From Daphnia carinata (Eukaryota; Arthropoda; Branchiopoda; Diplostraca; Daphniidae), in NCBI RefSeq assembly GCF_022539665.2, contig NC_081337.1, positions 62,001 to 126,000 of the forward strand: 64,000 bases of DNA. The letters run 5' to 3'. Under the pieces are notes generated by a model. The model ran no database searches. It was not told the origin of the DNA and worked only from the letters and a program-made list of their open reading frames with translations. Numbering within the stretch: the stretch's first letter is position 1; each line of letters begins with the position of its first letter. Positions 55,550 through 64,000 of this stretch are shown here, piece by piece. Position numbers and translations under genes: made by a program.

Positions 55550-55918
55550 CCTTTTCTGGTTTCCAATGTCTTGTGGGTGATTGTGGGTGTTCTCTTGATC
55601 GTGGGGAACAAGGGTGAAGTCAGCATTATTGTAATTAAACAAACAATCCAAAAGGGGGTTTTCTTTTGTTTCACGATCGCTTTACATGGGTTTCCAGAAG
55701 GTCGGGAGGTACAGCGCCATGTATATGTGCTCTTACTGATGGCTTTTTTGCTGAAGCAAAATCCTATAGTAAGAAAGGAATTCCTCTTTTAGTCTTATTC
55801 AATTAGCAATTATATTCGAATTATTACCTAATCCATCAGTAAGCTTATGGAGTCCCTTGTTCGTTCCCTCGTCATGAATCTTGTAGGATGGCTCCGTCGG
55901 TTCCTCATACGATGATTG
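55550..55918 (-). pseudogene. Exons 2-3: FLYWCH zinc finger, frameshifted
   Basis: Exon 2 (55918-55828, 30 codons plus one base) and exon 3 (55763-55550) encode a FLYWCH-type C2H2 finger, the DNA-binding module common in animal MULE transposases. Visible signature: LTDGLGFCF, then YTWRC (Trp283, Cys285), CKA (Cys294) and THNHP carrying the two His. The last part is in a different frame from the first. The change lies near 55650-55669, in a run of A, C and T homopolymers (AAAACCCCCTTTT on the minus strand). Exons 2 and 3 together have 305 nt where a multiple of three is required, consistent with one lost base. A homopolymer read error is a real alternative to mutation. Confidence 0.8.
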
Positions 55919-55980
55919 CTAACAAAAACATTTAGTTAATAAAATACTAAGACATGTTGCGATAAAGAAGAAATATATAC

Positions 55981-56691
55981 CTCCATTGTCGATTCGCTGG
56001 GTTCGGCAAATGTTTCCTCTCTTCTTCCATCGCTTGCATATGAACTCCTTGGGATTGCAGCTTCTGGCGACTGGTCTGGTAGCTGAGGTTGGGCCCTGCG
56101 TCTTCGTCGTGGTGGTGGAACTGGAGGAGTTGACCTAAGAAGAGGAGACAACATGAAAAGAAAAGGAGACACAACAAGACTCACCAATGGTGACATTGTC
56201 AACGGAGAAAGTGGGGAGGGTGGAGAAGACGGAGTTGCTGGACGACGCGGAGAATTAGTCTGAGGAGATGTGCGAGGAGTTGATCGCTGTCGTGGTGATG
56301 AGGGACGACGTGGAGAAGCTGGAACTAGAGGCTTTTTCTTGCCTACGTCGGAAGGGTCGAAAATGCTCCTTGGCTTCAGCAATCTCTTAGGACGACCACC
56401 TTCAGAACCAGCAACAGCAACAACAGCTACGTCGCCTTTTGATCCCCCAGCTACTGCACCATCAACATCCGCTACATCTTCCGTGGAACCTAGGACTGCA
56501 CTACCACTAGAACACATGGCGCACCGATAAAAGTTGCTGAACTCCTTCCATGAAGGCGAAACACCCTTATGGAAGGTAACACCACAACAAAGACGATGGA
56601 CAGGAACATGGCAGCCTAGGCAAACGCAGAATTGCTTCCGGCCGATAACACTGGATTTGCATCCCGAACATTGAAAGCGAGCTGAAGACAT
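55981..56691 (-). CDS. Exon 1: C4HC3 (PHD-type) finger and Ser/Pro/Arg-rich linker
   Basis: 237 codons from the ATG at 56691 to donor GAG|GTATAT. Cys and His follow C8-x2-C11-x12-C24-x2-C27-x4-H32-x2-C35-x21-C57-x2-C60, the PHD spacing. PHD fingers usually read histone tails, so the finger might steer the transposase to chromatin (inference). Residues 98-108 (GGRPKRLLKPR) resemble an AT-hook. Residues 118-165 are dense in SP, TP and RR. PPPRRRRR at 192-199 is a likely nuclear localisation signal. Without splicing the frame would run only 14 codons more. The exon joins exon 2 in phase 0, so finger and transposase could be one protein. The finger could also come from a separate gene captured by the element. 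Confidence 0.8.
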
Positions 56692-56765
56692 GATAATGGT
56701 AAGTGCTAGATCGAAGTCTAAGACGAACTATTAAAGTTGTTGGTATTATTGTATCCATATATATA
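56692..56765 (-). promoter_or_regulatory. Transposase promoter with TATA box and 5' leader
   Basis: On the minus strand a TATATATA run (56758-56765) lies 67-74 nt upstream of the ATG at 56691. This spacing allows transcription to start about 30 nt downstream of the TATA box with a leader of about 40 nt. No other core promoter element is obvious. Confidence 0.5.
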
Positions 56766-56857
56766 GTCTGCCAAAAAGGGGAGGAGCCAAACGAAATTAC
56801 ACCTCTCGGCAAATAGGAAGGAAGCACTTCTTGCTGTTGCGGTGAGTGAAGATTACC

Positions 56858-57180
56858 TGGATTTACGTAAAGCTTTTCTTTCAATGCGCCGCAGGCAAGC
56901 GTCATCAGCTTCCGGGATACAAGGTCGTATGGAGTAGTCATTAAATGTGGTGCAACCATAAGTCTTAAGCTGCTGAATCCGAAGATCTCTGACCTTCCTA
57001 AATCTTTGCTTTCGATTCGCCGCCGGCAAAAATCTTCGACCTCTTCGTCTTAAGCACCCATAAGTTTTAATCTGCTAAAGCCGATGATCTTTTACTTCTG
57101 CAAATCTCTTCTTTCTATTCGCCGCCGGCAACAATCTTCAACTTCCTCGGCTTTAGCACCCATAAATCTTCTTCATCAAT
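56858..57180. repeat. 102-bp tandem repeat upstream of the promoter
   Basis: Two clear copies of a 102-bp unit (56960-57061 and 57062-57163) share CCCATAAGT(C/T)TTAA, CTGCT(G/A)AA, TTCGCCGCCGGCAA and CAATCTTC-type blocks. A further partial copy starts at 57164. A diverged relative with GCGCCGCAGGCA lies about 130 bp upstream (near 56860-56900). Location upstream of the TATA box makes a regulatory or transposase-binding role possible. Nothing proves it. Confidence 0.65.
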
Positions 57181-57492
57181 TTTATTTCAAAGTCAATATA
57201 AATATTAACTTAATCCTTTGGCATACGTCACTTGATGAGTAATGCTATGTCATGCTCGGCCATCCACTTCGGTGGTAGAATCCTCTTCTTGGTAAAGAAG
57301 TTGAGGAATTGTTAAAATGTTAAATTACAAACAATTTATTTTTCGCCCATCTACCGTTATCTACCATCTCCTCTCTCATCCATTCTCTTGTATCTCAACA
57401 GTTCTTCTTGCTCCTGGTGAGGAACTAGCTTTCATACAGGCGAAGATTCATTAACATTCTTCTACTAATCATAGTAAACTTAACCGCAAGTG
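57181..57492. other. Inner spacer, right end
   Basis: Single-copy AT-rich and pyrimidine-rich sequence between the 102-bp repeats and the right arm. I see no open frame, tRNA or known motif. Confidence 0.5.
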
Positions 57493-57515
57493 TTATTAAA
57501 AACCTCAGAAGAAAT

Positions 57516-57583
57516 GTAACCACGGAGAATCGAACACAAGCCTACCCGTGTCACAGGTTAGAGCGCTACCGATATGGTAAGAC
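57516..57583 (-). other. tRNA-like relic in right arm
   Basis: Exact inverted counterpart of the 52625-52692 segment, with the same B-box-like GTGTTCGATTCTC and anticodon-like loop. It lies just upstream of the region that precedes the transposase promoter, so any pol III activity here would be directed outward toward the core centre. Confidence 0.35.
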
Positions 57584-57923
57584 TTGCTTGTTAATCGTTG
57601 CTGATAGTTGTATGGGCAAGTACAACATGAGTGCAACTGGAAAAGTTATTTATGCACTAAAAAGTAAGAAAAATCTAATAAATATTTCTGGTGTGGCCGT
57701 TGTAGTATTTTATTAAATGTAACTATATTAGATATAACATATTTAATGGTCCCCTGCCATTTAAATTAAAATAGGATAAAAGGTAAATGTTTGGTGAACC
57801 ATTTAAGTAATGAGTTAACACCATCGGATTTTTACAAAGGGAAATGGATATAACCCGACGGTCTTACGCAAAATGTTGCCTACCGGATTGGAGGCATATC
57901 GTTCCTACTGGAACAAAATAAAA

Positions 57924-58139
57924 TAAATAGGACTATTTCTAAGGAGATATAGGACTGATGCCGAGGAGAAATAGGACTGATGGCATGGAGAAATACGACT
58001 GCTGGCATGGAGAAATAGGACTGTCCTAAAAGTTTCAAAAAGTCAGTCCTATTTCTCCCAGTCCTATTTCTCCGGTAGAAATAGGACTGAAAGTTTCCAG
58101 TCCTATTTCTCCAGTCCTATTTCGTTTCAGTCCTATTTC
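57924..58139. repeat. GAAATAGGACT motif cluster, right arm
   Basis: Mirror image of the left cluster, with the same order and spacing of forward and reverse copies. One copy differs by a single base (GAGATATAGG at about 57944-57953 instead of GAGAAATAGG). Conservation of the full arrangement follows from arm identity and does not by itself prove function. Confidence 0.85.
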
Positions 58140-58149
58140 ACCGGCTACC

Positions 58150-61100
58150 AGTGAGTTTCAATATCTACATTCAAACAGCATCAAATATACGTGTTTTCAA
58201 TGTGAATATAGTGTGATACAGTGAGTTTCAATATCTATATTCAAACAGCATCAAATATACGTATATTCAATGTGAATATAGTGTTATAGAATCAGTTTAA
58301 TGATGTACATTCAAACAGTATCAAATATACCTGTATTCAATGTGAATATAGTGTGATACAGTGGATTTCAATATCGACATTCAAACAGCATCAAATACAC
58401 GTGTATTCAATGTGAATATAGTGTGATACAGTGAGTTTCAATATCTATCTTCAAACAGCACCAAATATACGTGTATTCAATGTGAATATAGTGTGATACA
58501 GTGAGTTTCAATATCTACATTCAAACAAGTATCAAATATACGTGTATTCAATGTGAATATAGTGTGATACAGTGAGTTTCAATATCTACATTCAAACAGC
58601 ATCAAATATACGTGTATTCAATGTGAATATAGTGTGATACAGTGAGTTTCAATATCTATATTCAAACAGCATCAAATATACGTGTATTCAATGTGAATAT
58701 AGTGTTATAGAATCAGTTTCAATATCTATATTCAAACAGCATCAAATATACGTGTATTCAATGTGAATATAGTGGTATAGAATCAGTTTCATGATGTACA
58801 TTCAAACAGTATCAAATATACCTGTATTCAATGTAAATATTTTGTGATACAGTGAGTTTCAATATCTACATTCAAACAGCATCAAATATACGTGTTTTCA
58901 ATGTGAATATAGTGTGATACAGTGAGTTTCAATATCTACATTCAAACAGCATCAAATATACGTGTATTCAATGTGAATATAGTGTTATAGAATCAGTTTC
59001 ATGATGTACATTCAAACAGTATCAAATATACCTGTATTCAATGTAAATATAGTGTGATACAGTGAGTTTCAATATCTACATTCAAACAGCATCAAATATA
59101 CATGTATTCAATGTGAATATAGTGTGATACACTGAGTTTCAATATCTGCATTCAAACAGCATCAAATATACGTGTATTCAATGTGAATATAGTGTTATAG
59201 AATCAGTTTCATGATGTACCGTCAAACAGTATCAAATATATCGTGTATTCAATGTGAATATAGTGTGATACAGTGAGTTTCAATATCTACATTCAAACAG
59301 TATCAAATATACGTGTATTCAATGTGAATATAGTGTGATACAGTGTTTCAATATCTACATTCAAACAGCATCAAATATACGTGTATTCAATGTGAATATA
59401 GTGTGATACAGTGAGTTTCAATATCTACAGTCAAACAGCATCAAATATACGTGTATTCAATGTGAATATAGTGTGATACAGTGAGTTTCAATATCTACAT
59501 TCAAACAGCATCAAATATACGTGTATTCAATGTGAATATAGTGTTATAGAATCAGTTTCATGATGTACATTAAACAGTATCAAATATACGTGTATTCAAT
59601 GTGAATATAGTGTTATAGAATCAGTTTCATGATGTACATTCAAACAGTATCAAATATATCTGTATTCAATGTGAATATAGTGTGATACAGTGAGTTTTAA
59701 TATCTACATTCAAACAGCATCAAATATACGTGTATTCAATATGAATATAGTATGATACAGAGAGTTTCAATATCTACATTCAAACAGCATCAAATATACG
59801 TGTATTCAATGTGAATATAGTGTGATACAGTGAGTTTCAATATCTACATTCAAACAGCATCAAATATATGTGTATTCAATGTGAATATAGTGTTATAGAA
59901 TCAGTTTCATAATGTACATTCAAACATTATGAAATATACGTATTCAATGTGAATATAGTGTTATAGAATCGGTTTCATGATGTACCGTCAAACAGTATCA
60001 AATATATCTGTATTCAATGTGAATATAGTGTGATAAAGTGAGTTTCAATATCTACATTCAAACAGCATCAAATATACGTGTATTCAATATGAATATAGTG
60101 TGTTACAGTGAGTTTCAATATCTACATTCAAACAGCATCAAATATACGTGTATTCAATGTAAATATAGTGTGATACAGTGAGTTTCAATATCTACATTCA
60201 AACAGCATCAAATATACGTGTATTCAATGTGAATATAGTGTTATAGAATCAGTTTCATGATGTACATTCAAACAGCATCAAATATAAGTGTATTCAATGT
60301 GAATATAGTGTGATACAGTGAGTTTCAATATCTACATTCAAACAGCATCAAATATACGTGTATTCAATGAGAACATAGTGTGATACAGTGAGTTTCAATA
60401 TCAACATTCAAACAGCATGAAATATACGTGTATTCAATGTGAATATAGTGTTATAGAATCAGTTTCATGATCTACATTCAAACAGTATCAAATATACGTG
60501 TATTCAATGTGAATATAGTGTGATACAGTGAGTTTCAATATCTACATTCAAACAGCATCAAATATACGTGTATTCAATGTGAATATAGTGTTATAAAATC
60601 AGTTTCATGATGTACATTCAAACAGTATCAAATATACCTGTATTCAATGTGAATATAGTGTGATACAGTGAGTTTCAATATCTACATTTAAACAGCATCA
60701 AATATACGTGTATTCAATGTGAATATAGTGTAATAGAATCAGTTTCAATATCTACATTCAAACAGCATCAAATATACGTGTATTCAATGTGAATATAGTG
60801 TGATACAGTGAGTTTCAATATCTACATTCAAACAGCATCAAATATACGTGTATTCAATGTGAATATAGTGTGATACAGTTTCATGATCTACATTCAAACA
60901 AGATCAAATATACGTGTATTCAATAATATAGTGTGATACTTTTCATATCAATTCAAATAGCATGAAATATACGTGTATTCAATGTGAATATAGTGTGATA
61001 CAGTGAGTTTCAATATCTACATTCAAACAGCATCAAATATACGTGTATTCAATGTGAATATAGTGTTATACAATAAGTTTCCATATCTACATTCAAACAG

Positions 61101-63660
61101 CATCAAATATACGTCTATTCAATGTGAATATAGTGTTATAGAATCAGTTTCAATATATACATTCAAACAGCATCAAATATACGTGTATTCAATGTGAATA
61201 TAGTGTGATACAGTGAGTTTTAATATCTACATTCAAACAGCATGAAATATACGTGTATTCAATGAGAATATAGTGTGATACACTGAGTTTCAATATCTAC
61301 ATTCAAACAGCATCAAATATACGTGTATTCAATGTGAATATAGTGTGATACAGTGAGTTTCAATATCTACATTCAAACAGCATCAAATATACGTGTATTC
61401 AATGTGAATATAGTGTGATACAGTGTTTCAATATCTACATTCAAACAGTCAAATATATAGTGTAATAATATAGTGTGATACTAGTTTCAATATCAAAAAC
61501 AGCATCAAATATACGTGTATTCAATGTGAATATAGTGTGATACAGTGAGTTTCAATATCTACATTCAAACAGCATGAAATATACGTGTATTCAATGAGAA
61601 TATAGTGTGATACAGTGAATTTCAATATCTACATTCAAACAGCATCAAATATACGTGTATTCAATGTGAATATAGTGTTATAGAATCAGTTTCATGATGT
61701 ACATTCAAACAGTATCAAATATACGTGTATTCAATGTGAATATAGTGTGATACAGTGAGTTTCAATATCTACATTCAAACAGCATCAAATATACGTGTAT
61801 TCAATGTGAATATAGTGTTATACAGTCAGTTTCATGATCACATATCAAACATACGTGTATTCAATGTGAATATAGTGTGATACAGTGAGTTTCAATTCAA
61901 ACAGCATCAAATATACGTGTATTCAATGTGAATATAGTGTGATACAGTGAGTTTCAATATCTTTATTCAAACAGCATCAAATATACGTGTATTCAATGTG
62001 AATATAGTGTGATACAGTGAGTTTCAATATCTACATTCAAACAGCATCAAATATACGTGTATTCAATATGAATATAGTGTTATAGAATCAGTTTCATGAT
62101 GTACATTCAAACAAGTATCAAATATACGTGTATTCAATGTGAATATAGTGTGATACAGTGAGTTTCAATATCTACATTCAAACAGCATCAAATATACGTG
62201 TATTCAATGTGAATATAGTGTGATACAGTGAGTTTCAATATCTATATTCAAACAGCACCAAATATACGTGTATTCAATGTGAATATAGTGTGATACAGTG
62301 AGTTTCAATATCTTTATTCAAACAGCACCAAATATACGTGTATTCAATGTGAATATAGTGTGATACAGTGAGTTTCAATTCTATATTCATCAAATATACG
62401 TGTATTCATTGAGTTTTAACTACATTCAAATAGCATCAAATATACGTGTATTCAATGTGAATATAGTGTGATACAGTGAATTTCAATATCTACATTCAAA
62501 CAGCATCAAATATACGTGTATTCAATGTGAATAAAGTGTGATACAGTGAGTTTCAATATCTATATTCAAACAGCACCAAATATACGTGTATTCAATGTGA
62601 ATATAGTGTGATATAGAATCAGTTTCAATATCTACATTCAAACAGTATCAAATATACGTGTATTCAATGTGAATATAGTGTGATACAGTGAGTTTCAATA
62701 TCTACATTCAAACAGCATCAAATATACGTGTATTCAATGTGAATATAGTGTGATACAGTGAGTTTCAATATCTACATTCAAACAGCATCATATACGTGTA
62801 TTCAATGTGAATATAGTGTGATACAGTGAGTTTTAATATCTATATTCAAACAGCACCAAATATACGTGTATTCAATGTGAATATAGTGTGATACAGTGAG
62901 TTTCAATATCTACATTCAAACAGCATCAAATATACGTGTTTTCAAGGTCAATATAGTGTGATACAGTGAGTTTCAATATCTACATTCAAACAGCATCAAA
63001 TATACGTGTATTCAATGTGAATATAGTGTTATAGAATCAGTTTCATGATGTACATTCAAACAGTATGAAATATACGTGTATTCAATGTGAATATAGTGTG
63101 ATACAGTGAGTTTCAATATCTGCATTCAAACAGCACCAAATATACGTGTATTCAATGTGAATATAGTGTGATACAGTGAGTTTCAATATCTTTATTCAAA
63201 CAGCATCAAATATACGTGTATTCAATGTGAATATAGTGTGATACAGTGAATTTCAATATCGACATTCAAACAGCATCAAATACACGTGTAATCAATGTGA
63301 ATATAGTGTTATAGAATCAGTTTCATGATGTACATTAAACAGTATCAAATATCATTCAATGTAATATTTTGAAGGGTTTAAACAGTATTATACTTCAATG
63401 TGAATATAGTGTGATACAGTATTTCTCTGCATTCAAACAGTAAATATACGTGTATTCAATGTGAATATAGTGTGATACTTGGTAGTTTCAATATCTTTAT
63501 TCAAACAGCATCAAATATACGTGTATTCAATGTGAATATAGTGTGATACAGTGAATTTCAATGTCGATTCAAACAGAAAATACGGTTTTTAATGTGACTA
63601 TATGTTAGTCAGTTTCCGATGTACTTAAACAGTATCAAATATACGTTATCAATTGCTGTG
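58150..63660 (+). repeat. Satellite B, right plus-orientation array
   Basis: About 79 copies of the 70-bp monomer (GTGAATATAGTGTGATACAG type and GTGTTATAGAATCAGTTTC type), pointing away from the core as the mirror of the left array. The first 378 bases belong to the inverted-repeat arm. This array is more variable than the left one, with truncated monomers near 60895-60965, 61440-61500, 61835-61900 and 62375-62430. It decays from about 63345, where monomers become shorter and mutated before the array ends near 63660. Decay at the edge is usual for satellites. Confidence 0.95.
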
Positions 63661-64000
63661 ATACGTGTAATCTAGTCCATCATAACTTTTTTGTTTGAAT
63701 TTATATTTATATTTTTTTTGCATGATTACACGCATTATCTATTGCTTTACACAGCTCATGTATACAAGTTATATTTATTTTTACACAGTGTTTGATTTTT
63801 TGCCCTTGACCTTTCGTTAGTGGCGTTTCCAGTCCTAGTATCGCCCTCCCCCCTGGCTGATATCCTTTTTCCATGCGAATTCCCGGAGACGAGGGGCATG
63901 CTTTCCCCTAAGTACTCCTTAATACACTGATAAATAATAAAAAAATTATATATATATAATTTAAGACAAGCACATTTTTTAATAAAAAAAATATATGCCG
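63661..64000. other. Unique AT-rich flank right of satellite B
   Basis: Non-satellite sequence with T-rich and A-rich stretches. A short GC-rich island lies at about 63800-63900, and an 18-bp perfect palindrome of alternating AT bases at 63944-63961. No open frame of note, RNA gene or transposon end is recognisable. Confidence 0.6.

Larger units (their letters stand above)
53915..56691 (-). pseudogene. PHD-FLYWCH-MULE transposase gene, ten exons, two frameshifts
   Basis: A Mutator-like DDE transposase with extra N-terminal fingers, expected to bind the element ends in the nucleus and to cut and move the DNA. Exons in order of transcription: 56691-55981, 55918-55828, 55763-55550, 55484-55339, 55278-55044, 54981 to about 54907, 54841-54607, 54539-54352, 54293-54111, 54049-53915. 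Introns are 58-67 nt with GT..AG ends, and the phases agree across all junctions except where the gene is broken. Intact length would be roughly 740 residues. Domains: C4HC3 finger (8-60), Ser/Pro/Arg-rich linker (to about 237), FLYWCH (about 255-330), then the MULE catalytic region. The acidic triad is D (55080-55082), D (54800-54802) and E (54376-54378). Exons 3 and 6 each need a 1-nt correction, and part of exon 6 with its donor seems lost. Such damage is common in old copies, but assembly error is possible. Confidence 0.85.
51681..58527. mobile_element. Fold-back-like MULE element with satellite arms
   Basis: A large palindrome with 1,035-bp arms and a 4,777-bp spacer. Paired positions in the two arms add up to 110208 throughout, so there are no net indels. 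Each arm contains, from outside in, about 370 bp of satellite B, the GTAGCCGG border, a GAAATAGGACT motif cluster, a tRNA-like stretch and AT-rich sequence. The spacer holds a MULE transposase gene on the minus strand and a candidate convergent gene on the plus strand. Long inverted repeats are normal for MULEs, and tandem-repeat arms recall Drosophila fold-back elements. The outer limits given are where the arms stop matching. The real transposon ends may be farther out, inside the satellite. Confidence 0.75.
57493..58527 (-). repeat. Right inverted-repeat arm
   Basis: Inverted copy of 51681-52715. The arms are far more alike than neighbouring satellite monomers are to each other, so they were either duplicated recently or are kept alike by gene conversion. 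The border between core and satellite is CCGGCTACC|AGTGAG at 58149/58150, the exact mirror of CTCACT|GGTAGCCGG on the left. Confidence 0.93.

Noticed and set aside
55571-55792. Plus-strand open frame opposite exon 3
   Set aside because: Antisense to the FLYWCH-coding exon, with no domain of its own.
55947-56530. Other open frames overlapping exon 1 on both strands
   Set aside because: They are shadows of the Ser/Pro/Arg-rich coding region, whose codon composition keeps other frames open.
56567-56959. Minus-strand open frame of 130 codons overlapping exon 1 and the promoter
   Set aside because: It overlaps exon 1 in another frame and spans the TATA box. No recognisable domain, while the exon 1 frame has a clear C4HC3 finger.
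276-63660. CRISPR array
   Set aside because: The repeats are contiguous monomers without unique spacers, in a spliced eukaryotic context.
36414-63660. Hammerhead ribozyme in satellite B
   Set aside because: GAAAC and CTGATTC strings recall the core, but the required CTGANGA box is not present in the monomer on either strand.

Overview
This is a eukaryotic, almost certainly metazoan, repeat-dominated window with no bacterial-type gene organisation. Two satellite families fill about 90% of it. The only protein-coding content is one transposon-like core of about 4.8 kb with spliced genes, introns of 58-67 nt and GT..AG borders. A FLYWCH finger joined to a Mutator-like (MULE) transposase points to an animal, and the short introns suggest a compact-intron lineage such as an arthropod. 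That placement is an inference and no species is claimed.

Layout. 1-275 is a unique flank. 276-36313 is satellite A, a 268-bp monomer in about 134 head-to-tail copies, interrupted by two 100-N gaps. It is old and mosaic on the left (to about 19 kb) and strongly homogenised on the right. A third 100-N gap (36314-36413) separates it from satellite B, a 70-bp monomer. Satellite B is in plus orientation at 36414-37222, flips at a dyad near 37223, runs in minus orientation to 52058 (about 212 copies), and reappears in plus orientation at 58150-63660 (about 79 copies). 63661-64000 is AT-rich unique flank.

Between the two inward-facing satellite B arms lies a palindromic element. Its arms, 51681-52715 and 57493-58527, are collinear inverted copies of 1,035 bp. 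I saw only one mismatch when aligning them by eye, although not every base was compared. Each arm holds about 370 bp of satellite B with the same private base variants, a cluster of 11-bp GAAATAGGACT motifs in both orientations, and a tRNA-like segment. The 4,777-bp spacer carries a ten-exon minus-strand gene. Its predicted product has an N-terminal C4HC3 (PHD-type) finger, a Ser/Pro/Arg-rich linker with an AT-hook-like motif, a FLYWCH zinc finger and a DDE MULE transposase with all three catalytic acidic residues visible. Two 1-nt frameshifts and a missing exon segment suggest this copy is a damaged transposase, or that the assembly has errors there. A possible second small spliced gene on the plus strand converges on it, in the manner of two-gene Mutator elements. 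A run of four short hairpins sits in that gene's long intron.

The main hypothesis is that satellite B is part of the terminal inverted repeats of a fold-back-like MULE, so that transposon arms and satellite arrays are one system. The shared private variants continuing across the apparent element border, and the lack of any target-site duplication at that border, support this. It needs other genomic copies to prove.
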